This document shows positions 53,960 to 62,433 of a stretch of DNA of 64,000 bases, in pieces. Origin of the DNA: Bacteriovorax sp037444575 (lineage in GTDB: Bacteria > Bdellovibrionota > Bacteriovoracia > Bacteriovoracales > Bacteriovoracaceae). The position numbers were made by a program, and so were the translations under genes. Within the stretch, counting starts at the first letter, position 1, and every line of letters starts with the position of its first letter. The notes beneath the pieces were generated by a model, which searched no databases, had not been told where the DNA came from, and worked only from the letters and a program-made list of their open reading frames with translations. The DNA is taken from positions 292,517-356,516 of the forward strand of contig JBBIME010000006.1 in NCBI GenBank assembly GCA_037444575.1. Direction: 5' to 3'.

Positions 53960-55815
53960 ATTCCGTCTCTAAACTCTCGTACGATTTGAAGCATACCTTT
54001 TACCAAGCGAGATTGCTCTTTTTCTGCTTCAAAATTTGAAGGTCTGCGTTCTTTATCTGGATTTAGATTTTGATAATCCGTAAACTCTTTCAAAATAGTA
54101 GAAATTTCTTCTGCTCCTAGCTTCGGTCTTCTGTTCATCACTTTTCCAACAATTGTAGTGATTGAATCTCCAGTCACGCGATCGTATTTATTAATAACCG
54201 AAGATCTCATAGAGACATCGAGAAGAACTTTTTCAGGAGCTTCTTTAAATTTCTTTGAAACTAAATTCACAAGTTTTAAATAATTTTTTTGATAACTTCT
54301 AATTTTAAAGTCGCGACGAAGTGATCTTTTTAAATCCGCTTTTGTTGCATAACTTGATTTGATGATATCTAAAAACTCAGCTTCAGAAATATATCCGCCA
54401 ACTCCTCTTCCCAAATAAAGTTGAGGAAGTTCGCGAAGAATATCGCGCATACAGAAAATGGCATTCCAGTTAATTCCATCTGGTACTTTTTGAGGACCTT
54501 TAACCGATTTTGCCATTTCAAAATAAGTAAAATCGGATCTATAGTCTTCAACTTCTTTTTTACAATTCTCTAAAAGATAAGAAGCGTATTTGGCGTTAAA
54601 CCCAATTTTTTGCAATATGTTTTGATTTTTGTAATCAAAAAATCTCTTATCAAAAGTTTGAAGTGAGTGATGATTTTTAAAGTCATCAATTGATTTTTTC
54701 TTCTCATTTTTTATGTAATCAACGATTTGAGCAAAAGTCTGAACAATATAACGTGCCTTTTGTTTTTGCTCTTTTATAGAAGTTGACCATCTTTGTACGT
54801 CATCATAGCGGTACTCATGGTGATAAAGACCAAATTGTCTAACAGAACCATAATCAATGATTCCACCATCCATTAAAATATTGTCTCCGTCCCAATCAAG
54901 CCAACAGAAAATATACTGATCTTCAAAATTGGCAGACATTTCAGCGAAGGTCTCAACAACTCTCATTAAAAAATAATCATAAAGAGACTTTGAATCACTT
55001 GGAACATTCTTCCAAACTTTGTTCTTTATTTGGCGATCAATATAGTAATCCACCATGCGCTTAAGTGTTGGTAGATTATTTTGTTTTAAGTGATTAAACA
55101 TATGAGAAGGGCGAAGAAGATTTTCATGAACTCGCACATTGATAGCTAGTCCTTTTGGAAATTCAATAATCGCTAAAACTCTTTCTGTCTCAAGTCCATT
55201 TTTTGCAAGGACTTCACTAAAAAAGAGAGCGCTTAAACCTTCATCTTTTTCAGAGTATCCACAACCGTAAGATACAGTTGGGTCTCCTGTTTGATAAAAT
55301 TTCTTATTAATATTGCAAGCAGGGCTTAATTTAGTGGCCCCTGTCCCACAACTAGAGACATCGTAAGTTTTTCCTTTATTCGTAATCTGTCCATTCCAAA
55401 TGCTTCTTCCATCTCCAGAAGTCGTCCCCTTTTTACAAGGATGCTGAAGTTGAAGATAACGAGTGGCCATGTATGTATTCGGGCGAATTTCTTCTTTTGG
55501 ATAATTGAAATTGTTCATCATATCGTATTCGTTAATGATGACGATGCTAAATGTTTGAAGAATTTCTTCTTTTAATTCTTTAGTGAGTTCATTAGGGTGA
55601 TTTTCTGGAATAAGACCTAATTCACGAGCGAGATCAAAATTAAAGAAGGCTACTTGTCCCCCATGCCTCGTTCGTACTTGATACTCCACCACTGCTTCGG
55701 GAACAGATTTTTTTAAAGGGTGGGTTCCATCTATTTCTTTAAATTTCGGATAACCAAAATTCTCTTTAGAGGAATCTTTAGAAGGCTTGGACTCTTTTAA
55801 TTTTGTATTTCCCAT
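53956..55815 (-). CDS. Divergent SelO/YdiU-like protein (pseudokinase-fold AMPylase family)
   Basis: A 619-residue soluble protein. Landmark segments align by eye with SelO: GDGRSIWNGQI, SCGTGATKLSPA (for GAGRTPYSR), SALFFSEVLAKNGLETERVL (for the EAMHALGIPTTRAL region), INVRVHENLLRPSHMFNHL and, most telling, WDGDNILMDGGIIDYGSVRQFG (for NTDNMSILGLTIDYGPFGF). SelO transfers AMP to protein hydroxyls. The match is weak, so activity is inferred only. The C-terminal 200 residues (helical, KSSYATKADLKRSLRRDF) are unassigned. It is paired with peptidase E through a 4-bp overlap. Confidence 0.6.
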   Translation of the reverse strand: MGNTKLKESKPSKDSSKENFGYPKFKEIDGTHPLKKSVPEAVVEYQVRTRHGGQVAFFNFDLARELGLIPENHPNELTKELKEEILQTFSIVIINEYDMMNNFNYPKEEIRPNTYMATRYLQLQHPCKKGTTSGDGRSIWNGQITNKGKTYDVSSCGTGATKLSPACNINKKFYQTGDPTVSYGCGYSEKDEGLSALFFSEVLAKNGLETERVLAIIEFPKGLAINVRVHENLLRPSHMFNHLKQNNLPTLKRMVDYYIDRQIKNKVWKNVPSDSKSLYDYFLMRVVETFAEMSANFEDQYIFCWLDWDGDNILMDGGIIDYGSVRQFGLYHHEYRYDDVQRWSTSIKEQKQKARYIVQTFAQIVDYIKNEKKKSIDDFKNHHSLQTFDKRFFDYKNQNILQKIGFNAKYASYLLENCKKEVEDYRSDFTYFEMAKSVKGPQKVPDGINWNAIFCMRDILRELPQLYLGRGVGGYISEAEFLDIIKSSYATKADLKRSLRRDFKIRSYQKNYLKLVNLVSKKFKEAPEKVLLDVSMRSSVINKYDRVTGDSITTIVGKVMNRRPKLGAEEISTILKEFTDYQNLNPDKERRPSNFEAEKEQSRLVKGMLQIVREFRDGI

Positions 55816-55895
55816 AATCTTATTTTCAAATCATTCAAACAAAAATTAAAGAGGCAAAACTTTCATGGCATTTTTTGCCGATTCGCCTTCTTCTC

Positions 55896-57122
55896 TTAGT
55901 CTACTCTGAATAGGGCAAATTTCAAGTACCGCAGTTCTTCCATCGCTAAAGGATATGGATGATCAAATGGTTGGCCTCCGTAATAGACCAAAGTTCCTCT
56001 TTTTCTATTTTTAGAGAAGGATTCACGACAAATGTCTAAAAATTTATCAGTTCCAATGTGACTGGAACAAGAGCTCGCGGCGAATAATCCATTGTGATTA
56101 ACGAGCTTTAGGGATTGCGAGAAGACTTTTGTATAAGCTTCTGTCGCTGTATCAACCGCTTTTTGGTTAGGGGCAAAGCTTGGAGGATCAGTGATAACGA
56201 GATCCCATTTAGCCTTTTCTTTAATTCTCTCATCAATAAACAAAAAAGCGTCTTCTGCAATCGCTTCATGTTTAGTTTTTAAGTCATTCACTTCAAAGTT
56301 TCTGCTGGCCGCTCCTATCGCAGCTTTTGCGATATCAACACTTGTGACATTCGTTGCTCCCCCCTTAGCAGCAAACACAGAAAAGCCTCCTGTGTAGCTA
56401 AAAAGATTGAGAACACTTTTATCTTTAGAAAATTGCCCGATTAACTTTCGATTATCTCTTTGATCGAGAAAGAATCCAGTCTTCGCGGCATCTCTAATAT
56501 TGCTGGCAAAATAACTTCCATTTTCAAGAAATAAAACTTCTTCTTTGAGCTTTCCAAAAATATCGATGCCTTTTATCTCTTCATCATTTCTTCTTTTGTA
56601 ATAAATCGTTTTAAGGAAGGGAAAATCGCGCAATAAATTCTCTGCAATTCCCTGATGATTCCAAAATTTTTCCACTGCTGGATGATCATGTTTTATAACG
56701 GCCGTATCATCGTAAATATCAATGATAAGCCCTGGCATTCCATCCCCTTCACCATTGATTAAACGAAAGCTGTTAGTGAGATCACTTCTAAAATTAGATC
56801 GAAGAGCAACTGCTTTTTTCCATTGCAACTCACTCCAAAAGTTCATCGTATGAGCTATATTATTGGATCTAACAAAGTTCTCTTCAGCTAGACAAAGAAC
56901 TCGAAAACGCAGTTGAGTATCCGGTTGAACAAGGCCAAAACCGATCACTTCATTTTTTGCTTTTAAAATAGAGAGCCCTTCTTTGTGACGTTCTTTTTGA
57001 TCAAAGCAATCTGCAAATATCCAACGATGCCCTCGCTTAAGATGTTTGGTTACATCGCGAGTAAGATTAATTTCAGGAATTTTTCCTTCTGGAAAATTGA
57101 TAAGGGATTTTTCTATATTCAT
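55896..57122 (-). CDS. Class I rRNA methyltransferase, RlmI type
   Basis: A 408-residue protein with the RlmI/RlmK layout: an N-terminal PUA domain (HLKRGHRWIFADCFDQ, GFGLVQPDTQLRFRVL), an EEHD-like middle and a Rossmann methyltransferase core. The core shows KTGFFLDQRDNRKL, VLNLFSYTGGFSVFAAKGGA (SAM site), VITDPPSFAPN and FAASSCSSHI, with the catalytic cysteines in the last. E. coli RlmI methylates C1962 of 23S rRNA at C5; the same target is likely but not certain. It is 4 bp upstream-adjacent to an EamA transporter gene on the same strand. Confidence 0.87.
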   Translation of the reverse strand: MNIEKSLINFPEGKIPEINLTRDVTKHLKRGHRWIFADCFDQKERHKEGLSILKAKNEVIGFGLVQPDTQLRFRVLCLAEENFVRSNNIAHTMNFWSELQWKKAVALRSNFRSDLTNSFRLINGEGDGMPGLIIDIYDDTAVIKHDHPAVEKFWNHQGIAENLLRDFPFLKTIYYKRRNDEEIKGIDIFGKLKEEVLFLENGSYFASNIRDAAKTGFFLDQRDNRKLIGQFSKDKSVLNLFSYTGGFSVFAAKGGATNVTSVDIAKAAIGAASRNFEVNDLKTKHEAIAEDAFLFIDERIKEKAKWDLVITDPPSFAPNQKAVDTATEAYTKVFSQSLKLVNHNGLFAASSCSSHIGTDKFLDICRESFSKNRKRGTLVYYGGQPFDHPYPLAMEELRYLKFALFRVD

Positions 57123-57126
57123 ATTT

Positions 57127-57975
57127 CTATGATACCAGAATATTCAAGATCGCGGAGCCAATTACAATACTGGCCCCCAACATTTGTATCAGAGTAAATC
57201 TCTCACCTAAAAGAAGACTCGAGAGAATGATGGTTATAGGGGCAATCGTGTAATAAGCAAGTCCAGTAATACTTGGAGACAAAGTCGAAGATATTTTGGC
57301 CCAAAGGCTATGAGCAATCAGTGTCCCAAAAATGGCAAGATAAAGAAGAACCCACCAATCAAGACCCGCAAGATTCCAGGAAGTTTTACCCGAAAAAAAG
57401 AGAAAGCATAAAAGCGCTCCAGAAAACTGAGCAAAAATTCTTGTCTCATTAGAAAATTCCTGGCCCTTTCTATGAAGAATCGGAAGAATGGCAAAACAGG
57501 TTGCACTCATCAATGAAAGAATGAGTCCTTTCGTAATATCATTTTTAAAATTCCAGGAAGGGATAATCATCAACACTCCTGTCACTGAGAGCATAAGGCA
57601 CACAACATCTTTTCTAGTTATCCTGTGTCCAAGAAAAAAAGTGCTCGCTAGTATCAATTGCACCCCGTAAGTGGAAAGTCCTAAAACGCCAATGGATGCT
57701 CCTCCAATTTTTACGGCATAGACATAAGTGATCCAATGAAAGAAAAAGACTAATCCAATTGCCCAAAGTTTAAAGCTACCAGGACTTTTGGGAAGGTAAC
57801 TTTCAAAACGAATCTTCTTTCTCCAAATAAAAGCGAGGACCAAAGCTGTGACGATCAAACGAAACAAGCAGATTGTTATGGGAGTAGCCTTAGAGAACTT
57901 AATGGCCAGTGGTACTAATGCAAAAATTAATATGGATAGGAGTCCCTGAAAAAACATACGCTCATTAGAATGCAT
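57127..57975 (-). CDS. EamA/DMT family transporter
   Basis: A 282-residue inner-membrane protein with ten hydrophobic segments arranged as two EamA repeats (the first beginning FFQGLLSILIFALVPLAIKF, the second GLILSLMSATCFAILPIL). Such proteins export metabolites or amino acids. ATG 57975 gives the standard short N-terminus; a TTG at 58017 with AGG upstream is an alternative, adding 14 residues. It is co-directional with the RNA methyltransferase gene that follows 4 bp after it. Confidence 0.82.
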   Translation of the reverse strand: MHSNERMFFQGLLSILIFALVPLAIKFSKATPITICLFRLIVTALVLAFIWRKKIRFESYLPKSPGSFKLWAIGLVFFFHWITYVYAVKIGGASIGVLGLSTYGVQLILASTFFLGHRITRKDVVCLMLSVTGVLMIIPSWNFKNDITKGLILSLMSATCFAILPILHRKGQEFSNETRIFAQFSGALLCFLFFSGKTSWNLAGLDWWVLLYLAIFGTLIAHSLWAKISSTLSPSITGLAYYTIAPITIILSSLLLGERFTLIQMLGASIVIGSAILNILVS

Positions 57976-58137
57976 TTTTAATCGGAGATCAATAAAGAAG
58001 AAGCTGGGTATGAACAAGTTGACCTAAAAAAGCTAAAGATGCACATTTCTTAACAAAACGGAATCCTTTGAGAATACAAAAAACATAACTAACTCATTAG
58101 TTTTACAAGAACTATTACCAATACAAGGAGCTTAAAG

Positions 58138-58188
58138 GTGCTGACTCCAGTCTGCTGTAAAAATTTCAGGGAACCTAGTGAAGAGTAG
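58138..58188 (+). CDS. Possible 16-codon leader peptide upstream of the TIGR02147 gene
   Basis: GTG 58138 follows AAGGAG at 7-nt spacing and opens MLTPVCCKNFREPSEE then TAG, ending 22 bp before the regulator's ATG. The ribosome-binding site is better than the regulator's own. The tandem cysteines are notable. It overlaps the dyad at 58140, so the same bases may serve as an operator instead. No homology is claimed. Confidence 0.25.
   Translation: MLTPVCCKNFREPSEE
58140..58155. promoter_or_regulatory. Dyad GCTGAC-N4-GTCTGC, candidate operator 1
   Basis: GCTGACTCCAGTCTGC is an inverted repeat with one mismatch, 56 bp before the TIGR02147 start. A similar element, GCTGACTGAGGTCAGC, lies at 61147. 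Both are preceded by GT and followed within 3-5 bp by AAAAA. Confidence 0.4.
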
Positions 58189-58210
58189 TAAATAAGTTTA
58201 TAACTCTCTT

Positions 58211-59128
58211 ATGGAAAATTTAGAAACAACACAATCAACAACCCTGCAAACAGAATCGCTTCAAGAAGTGAAGAGAACAACTGTGGAAAAGCCCGTAATC
58301 TATGATTACGTTGATTACAGAACCTTTCTAGCTGACTCGCTTAACTATATCCAATCGAAGAACCCTAAATATTCGGCGACAGCATTTGTTCGTCAGGCCG
58401 GTTTTGGAGAAAACTCGCGCGGGTATTTCAATCTCATTATGAGCGGAAAAAGAAATCTTTCATCTTCTACTATTTTAGGTTTTGCTAAGACGATTAAGCT
58501 TAATGAGAAAGAAACTTTTCACTTTGAAAATCTGGTTCATTATAATCAAGCTGAAACTGAAAAAGTTAAGGCACTTCATTTTGAAAGAATTTCTAAGAGC
58601 ATGAAGGGCAAAAAAAGTGCAGCGTTTGAACTTTTAAAATCACAATATAATTATTTTTCTCATTGGTACTTAGTGGCCATCAGAGAGTTAGTTGCCGTCA
58701 AAGACTTCAAAGAAGATTTCGACTGGATCTCAAAAAAATTAAGAAATAAAATTTCTAAAAAAGAAATGAATGAAGCAATCAGCGATCTAATCAACCTTGG
58801 ACTTTTAAAACGAAATGCCAATGGAAAACTCGAACAATCAGAAGAGTTTGTCAAGTTTACAGACAACTCGATGAACTACACAGTAGTTAATGCTCTTCAC
58901 TCACAATTTCTTGATAAGGCAAAAGAGAGTTTAAGTGAAGATCAATACAAAGACCGCTCAGCTAGCTGTGTGGTAATCGCCACAGAAAAAGAGAATTTTG
59001 ACAAAATCAGAGAGGAAATCAAGGCCTTTAGAGAACATATTTTAAATAAATATGGAACAAATTCTGGGAACCTCGACTGCGTTTTAAATTTGGGAATACA
59101 ACTAAACCATATAACAACTTTGGAATAA
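58211..59128 (+). CDS. TIGR02147 family protein, putative regulator
   Basis: A 305-residue protein of the family abundant in Bdellovibrio and Fibrobacter. The N-terminal half shows the hallmark YRTFLADSLNYIQSKNPKYSATAFVRQAGFG-type helix-turn-helix (about 38-90) with GYFNLIMSGKRNLSSSTILGFAKTIKLNEKETFHFENLV. The C-terminal half is helical with a winged-helix-like DLINLGLLKRNANGKLEQS segment. Members are predicted DNA-binding regulators, commonly adjacent to secreted-protein genes, as here: the next gene starts 18 bp later. The direct ribosome-binding site is weak. Confidence 0.85.
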   Translation: MENLETTQSTTLQTESLQEVKRTTVEKPVIYDYVDYRTFLADSLNYIQSKNPKYSATAFVRQAGFGENSRGYFNLIMSGKRNLSSSTILGFAKTIKLNEKETFHFENLVHYNQAETEKVKALHFERISKSMKGKKSAAFELLKSQYNYFSHWYLVAIRELVAVKDFKEDFDWISKKLRNKISKKEMNEAISDLINLGLLKRNANGKLEQSEEFVKFTDNSMNYTVVNALHSQFLDKAKESLSEDQYKDRSASCVVIATEKENFDKIREEIKAFREHILNKYGTNSGNLDCVLNLGIQLNHITTLE

Positions 59129-59146
59129 TTATTTTTGGAGAATTTT

Positions 59147-59992
59147 ATGAAGACAACACTTATCCTGCTCTCTCTTGTTCTTGCCACCGCGGTAAATGCG
59201 AAGGGACTTAAGGCCGATGGTGGATCAAACATTGGTGGTGGAAATAACGGATCAGAGTATATGGCGACATGGTGTAAAAATCAGTCAAGCTTACTTAGAA
59301 ATTATCGCGATAGAGCACATCTAAAAGTAAGCAACACTGGGGACTACAATATTGCCAATAAAATTTTAAATGATGGAATGGTTCAGGCGCTCAACGCCCT
59401 CAAGGGAAATAATGATTCTTTCCTTGCAAGAAGTCTTGCTCGCGGTCTAGAGATTTCAAGAAACCTTGAAGCGACTTCAGCAAAAAATGTAGATCGAAAA
59501 GCAATGGTGACAAATAATATTCTTTCTAGTTACTACGATTTCATGCTTGAAACAGTAGCAAGAAACCTGGACATCGGAGCTTATATCCCTTACATCCAAT
59601 CTTCAGGAGAGCAAATGGATGAGAGAGCTGCTCACTTTGAAGAAAGCTTTGTGACCTATGCTTCTAGCCAACTTGACTGGATACTGGATAACCTTACTAG
59701 TACAACAAGACTTGGAGACAAGACAATTACAGTGCCAGTAGGAGACGCTAAATCGCTTATAAAAGTCTCTATGATCCTGCTTAAAGGAACATCTGAGGAT
59801 CTAGAGGAATCACTCTGGAACTACCGTTTTAGCTGTGCCATTTCTGATATCCAGGTCCTTAACGAGACAATCACAAGCTATGACCAGGGAAATAGAGAGA
59901 TGTTTGAGGATGAAAAGTCGGCCGTTAATTACCTTTCATCAGAAATCAATAGAATCTCTCGCTCTCTACAACTACGAACAAGCTGTAACTAG
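59147..59992 (+). CDS. Secreted protein, paralogue 1 of a tandem family
   Basis: A 281-residue exported protein: signal peptide MKTTLILLSLVLATAVNAKG, a Gly-rich GGSNIGGGNNGS linker, then a helical domain starting at WCKNQSSLLRNYRDRA. That domain aligns with the product at 61270: FCRDRLAVLKRAYRKA, then GLEISRNLEAT versus GLALLENLKAT, NNILSSYYDFMLETVARNLDI versus NNFLFNYYIFIEDVSNRIDI, and RFSCAISDIQVLNETI versus RYACTIEALDNVSSEI. Cysteines at both ends of the domain are conserved. Function unknown. The strong TTGGAGAA ribosome-binding site is shared with the paralogue. Probably co-transcribed with TIGR02147. Confidence 0.7.
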   Translation: MKTTLILLSLVLATAVNAKGLKADGGSNIGGGNNGSEYMATWCKNQSSLLRNYRDRAHLKVSNTGDYNIANKILNDGMVQALNALKGNNDSFLARSLARGLEISRNLEATSAKNVDRKAMVTNNILSSYYDFMLETVARNLDIGAYIPYIQSSGEQMDERAAHFEESFVTYASSQLDWILDNLTSTTRLGDKTITVPVGDAKSLIKVSMILLKGTSEDLEESLWNYRFSCAISDIQVLNETITSYDQGNREMFEDEKSAVNYLSSEINRISRSLQLRTSCN

Positions 59993-60001
59993 TATAAGCA
60001 T

Positions 60002-60034
60002 AACCCTAGTGTCTAAAGTTTAGACACTAAGGTT
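60002..60034 (+). terminator. Hairpin after paralogue 1, containing palindrome copy 2
   Basis: AACCCTAGTGTCTAAA-G-TTTAGACACTAAGGTT, one mismatch in 16 pairs, starts 10 bp after the stop and runs into TTTTCCCCC. This fits an intrinsic terminator. The inner 19 bp (60009-60027) are identical to the palindrome at 49452, so a protein-binding or repeat role is also possible. Confidence 0.55.
60009..60027. repeat. 19-bp perfect palindrome, copy 2 of 2
   Basis: GTGTCTAAAGTTTAGACAC, identical to 49452-49470 and extended to 21 bp by flanking A/T. It lies 69 bp before the metallopeptidase gene's ATG, inside the hairpin at 60002-60034. Confidence 0.7.
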
Positions 60035-60095
60035 TTCCCCCTTCCCTTTTTACAACATCCCCCTATTTGACTCTGAAAAATCATAAAATAATCCT

Positions 60096-61145
60096 ATGAA
60101 AAAATGGTTCAAATCATTCATTCTAGGACTCATCCTGATTCCAGCTATTAGCTTTAGTGCTGATTTGGTTAATTTTTCCATTGATAAAAATCTATATGAA
60201 AATTTAAGTTCAATTCAACAACAAGCAATTGCCTCAAAGGTGACTGAGCTGAATTCATTTTTTAACGATGATGTTTTTCCAAAAATTCCAAATGAGATAA
60301 AAGAAAAAATCAAAGACCTTAAAGTGACAATTAGCTTTAGTGATAAAGATGGCCGCGATGGTCTTTTCATTCCTGATACTGAAAACCATAATCACAAAAT
60401 TCTAGTGCAACTGATTCAAATAAATTCAAATGGACTCAAGGCCCTTCTTGCTCATGAGTTTTTCCATGCAGTCCATTTTGAACTCAATCCAAATGAAGCA
60501 ACATGGGTGCGAGAAGGAATGGCCCAGCTCTTTGAATACATCACCACAGATGAATTAAACGGATTAAATCTTCAGGCGGCCATTGCAACACCAATGACTC
60601 CACTTATTGGTAGTTACAATATCGATGATCCAAATCCTGCTCAATACGGTCATGACATGCTCTACTTCTATTATCTCTATAAACATTGTGGAGGAGATCA
60701 AATTTTCTGGAGTCTGTCTGAAGGAAAGGACGAATTAAAAAGCACCTCTCTCATTGATGCTGTATTAAAAATTCAAGATTCAAAAAACAAAGAATGTAGC
60801 AATTTTTCCAGTAGCGCGATCTCATTTGAAGTTGCAAAAAACCATAATCAAGTTCAGCTTTCTACCCCAGAAGATCGTGAAAGATTTTTTCTCGCTCCGA
60901 CAAATCTCTCTCCTAAGGATCTCGTAATTAATACTCCCGCAGAGCTCGCCTCTGCCGTTTCACAAATCCCCCTTTACAGCTCTCTTAAATTGAAGCTGGA
61001 GACATGGAACAATTTAAAAGGGCAATGTCGTAATTGCCAAAAATTTTATGCCAGACACTCATATCCCTATGATGTGAGTGAAGAACGTCCTGCTAACTCC
61101 CTCAAAAGTTATGACGTTATCCTCGTGAAAACTGGAGAAAACTAG
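60096..61145 (+). CDS. Secreted HExxH metallopeptidase-like protein
   Basis: A 349-residue exported protein. Signal peptide MKKWFKSFILGLILIPAISFSA; gluzincin-type zinc motif LLAHEFFHAVHFE (HExxH, about residue 123) with the downstream Glu in WVREGMAQLFEY (about 145), as in M1/M4-clan enzymes. A C-terminal domain carries CRNCQKFYARH. It lies between the two paralogous secreted-protein genes, in the same direction, so it may process or accompany them (inference). It ends in a TAG 1 bp before the second dyad. Confidence 0.7.
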   Translation: MKKWFKSFILGLILIPAISFSADLVNFSIDKNLYENLSSIQQQAIASKVTELNSFFNDDVFPKIPNEIKEKIKDLKVTISFSDKDGRDGLFIPDTENHNHKILVQLIQINSNGLKALLAHEFFHAVHFELNPNEATWVREGMAQLFEYITTDELNGLNLQAAIATPMTPLIGSYNIDDPNPAQYGHDMLYFYYLYKHCGGDQIFWSLSEGKDELKSTSLIDAVLKIQDSKNKECSNFSSSAISFEVAKNHNQVQLSTPEDRERFFLAPTNLSPKDLVINTPAELASAVSQIPLYSSLKLKLETWNNLKGQCRNCQKFYARHSYPYDVSEERPANSLKSYDVILVKTGEN

Positions 61146-61146
61146 T

Positions 61147-61162
61147 GCTGACTGAGGTCAGC
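61147..61162. promoter_or_regulatory. Dyad GCTGAC-N4-GTCAGC, candidate operator 2
   Basis: GCTGACTGAGGTCAGC is a perfect 6-bp inverted repeat around TGAG, directly after the metallopeptidase stop and 107 bp before paralogue 2. It resembles the dyad at 58140. It has no U-run of terminator type, only an A-run after it. Confidence 0.45.
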
Positions 61163-61269
61163 TCAAAAAATACAAGAAAATAATATATGGATTGTAAAAA
61201 AATATGGATTCGGTAAAAAGAGAACAACAAAAGAACAATTGTAACTTTTAATATTTTGGAGAACACTAC

Positions 61270-62400
61270 ATGAAAACATCAATCACTCTTCTCGCACTAT
61301 TAACAATTATGTCTTCTTCACCAGAAATGATGGTGGCAACAGCAAAAGCTGATGTGCTTTCACAAAGCGAAGATCTATCCAGCGTATCAAGCTTCTGTCG
61401 AGACCGTCTTGCAGTTTTAAAGCGAGCTTACAGAAAAGCTGAACTTGAATCACAAATGGGAAATACAGCAAACTCAGCGGCCCTTCTTGAAGAAGGTCTA
61501 AGAGAAGCAAGCGCAAGAATCAATCCTCGTTTTGGAAATGCTCTTACAACTAAGGCCATTAGACGTGGACTAGCGCTTCTTGAAAACTTGAAGGCAACTC
61601 AAAACAACAGACAAAAAGTAAGAGCGATCAACAACTTCTTATTTAACTACTATATCTTCATTGAAGATGTTTCAAACCGCATCGATATTCCATTTTTCTC
61701 TTATGATTCAGGTTTTTCAAGAGTCACAAATTCAAATGTGCAATTTGAAAGACTATTCATCAACTTTGCTAAAGAACAAGTTAACATGGTTTTAAAAACT
61801 ATGACGTCAACAAGTAACGAGGGAGGATCAGAAGTGATCTACCCTATCGGTTCTCCTGAATTAGTTCTTACAGCTTTAAAAGTAACAACTTTGGCAATGG
61901 CAAATGATCTGAGCGATTCAATCTTTGCAGCTCGATACGCTTGTACAATCGAAGCTCTCGATAATGTTTCAAGCGAAATTTCTCGTCACCTTGCTGGTAT
62001 GTCTCCATACAGCGATGACTTCATAGCTGTTCAAGAACTAGTTGGAGAAACTAAAAGAGCAGTAAGCGGAATGAGAGAATGTAATGGGGGTTATGAATCG
62101 CAAGATAGAGCGAGAACAACAGATGCCCTAAGCTATGCAATCAGACTTGAAAGTGGATCAACACAACAAGTTCATTTGAATGGCGCTCAGTACATCAAGA
62201 AATTAATCATCAGCGCAGAGGGCCTAAGAAACGATGCTATGTTTGACGTTGTTGTTAACGGAGATGTTAAAGGAACCGTATTCGTTCCTGGAAGAGATCC
62301 AAGCTACTTTGTGACAATTGAAGACAGCGCTGATTCAATCGAGCTTGTCTCTCGAGGTGGAACAGCAATTATTTCAAGAATTTTAGTTATATCTGAATAA
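61270..62400 (+). CDS. Secreted protein, paralogue 2 with added beta-domain
   Basis: A 376-residue exported protein. The signal peptide is about residues 1-28 (MKTSITLLALLTIMSS). A helical domain (about 38-265) is homologous to the 59147 product. A further domain of about 100 residues, absent from paralogue 1, follows (YAIRLESGSTQQVHLNGAQYIKKLIISAEG to AIISRILVISE). This last part looks like a beta-sandwich binding module. TTGGAGAA provides the ribosome-binding site. It is followed 33 bp later by a small secreted-protein gene. Function unknown; a surface or prey-contact role is speculative. Confidence 0.7.
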   Translation: MKTSITLLALLTIMSSSPEMMVATAKADVLSQSEDLSSVSSFCRDRLAVLKRAYRKAELESQMGNTANSAALLEEGLREASARINPRFGNALTTKAIRRGLALLENLKATQNNRQKVRAINNFLFNYYIFIEDVSNRIDIPFFSYDSGFSRVTNSNVQFERLFINFAKEQVNMVLKTMTSTSNEGGSEVIYPIGSPELVLTALKVTTLAMANDLSDSIFAARYACTIEALDNVSSEISRHLAGMSPYSDDFIAVQELVGETKRAVSGMRECNGGYESQDRARTTDALSYAIRLESGSTQQVHLNGAQYIKKLIISAEGLRNDAMFDVVVNGDVKGTVFVPGRDPSYFVTIEDSADSIELVSRGGTAIISRILVISE

Positions 62401-62433
62401 TTAAAGTAATCAAAACAATTGAGGAGAATATTT

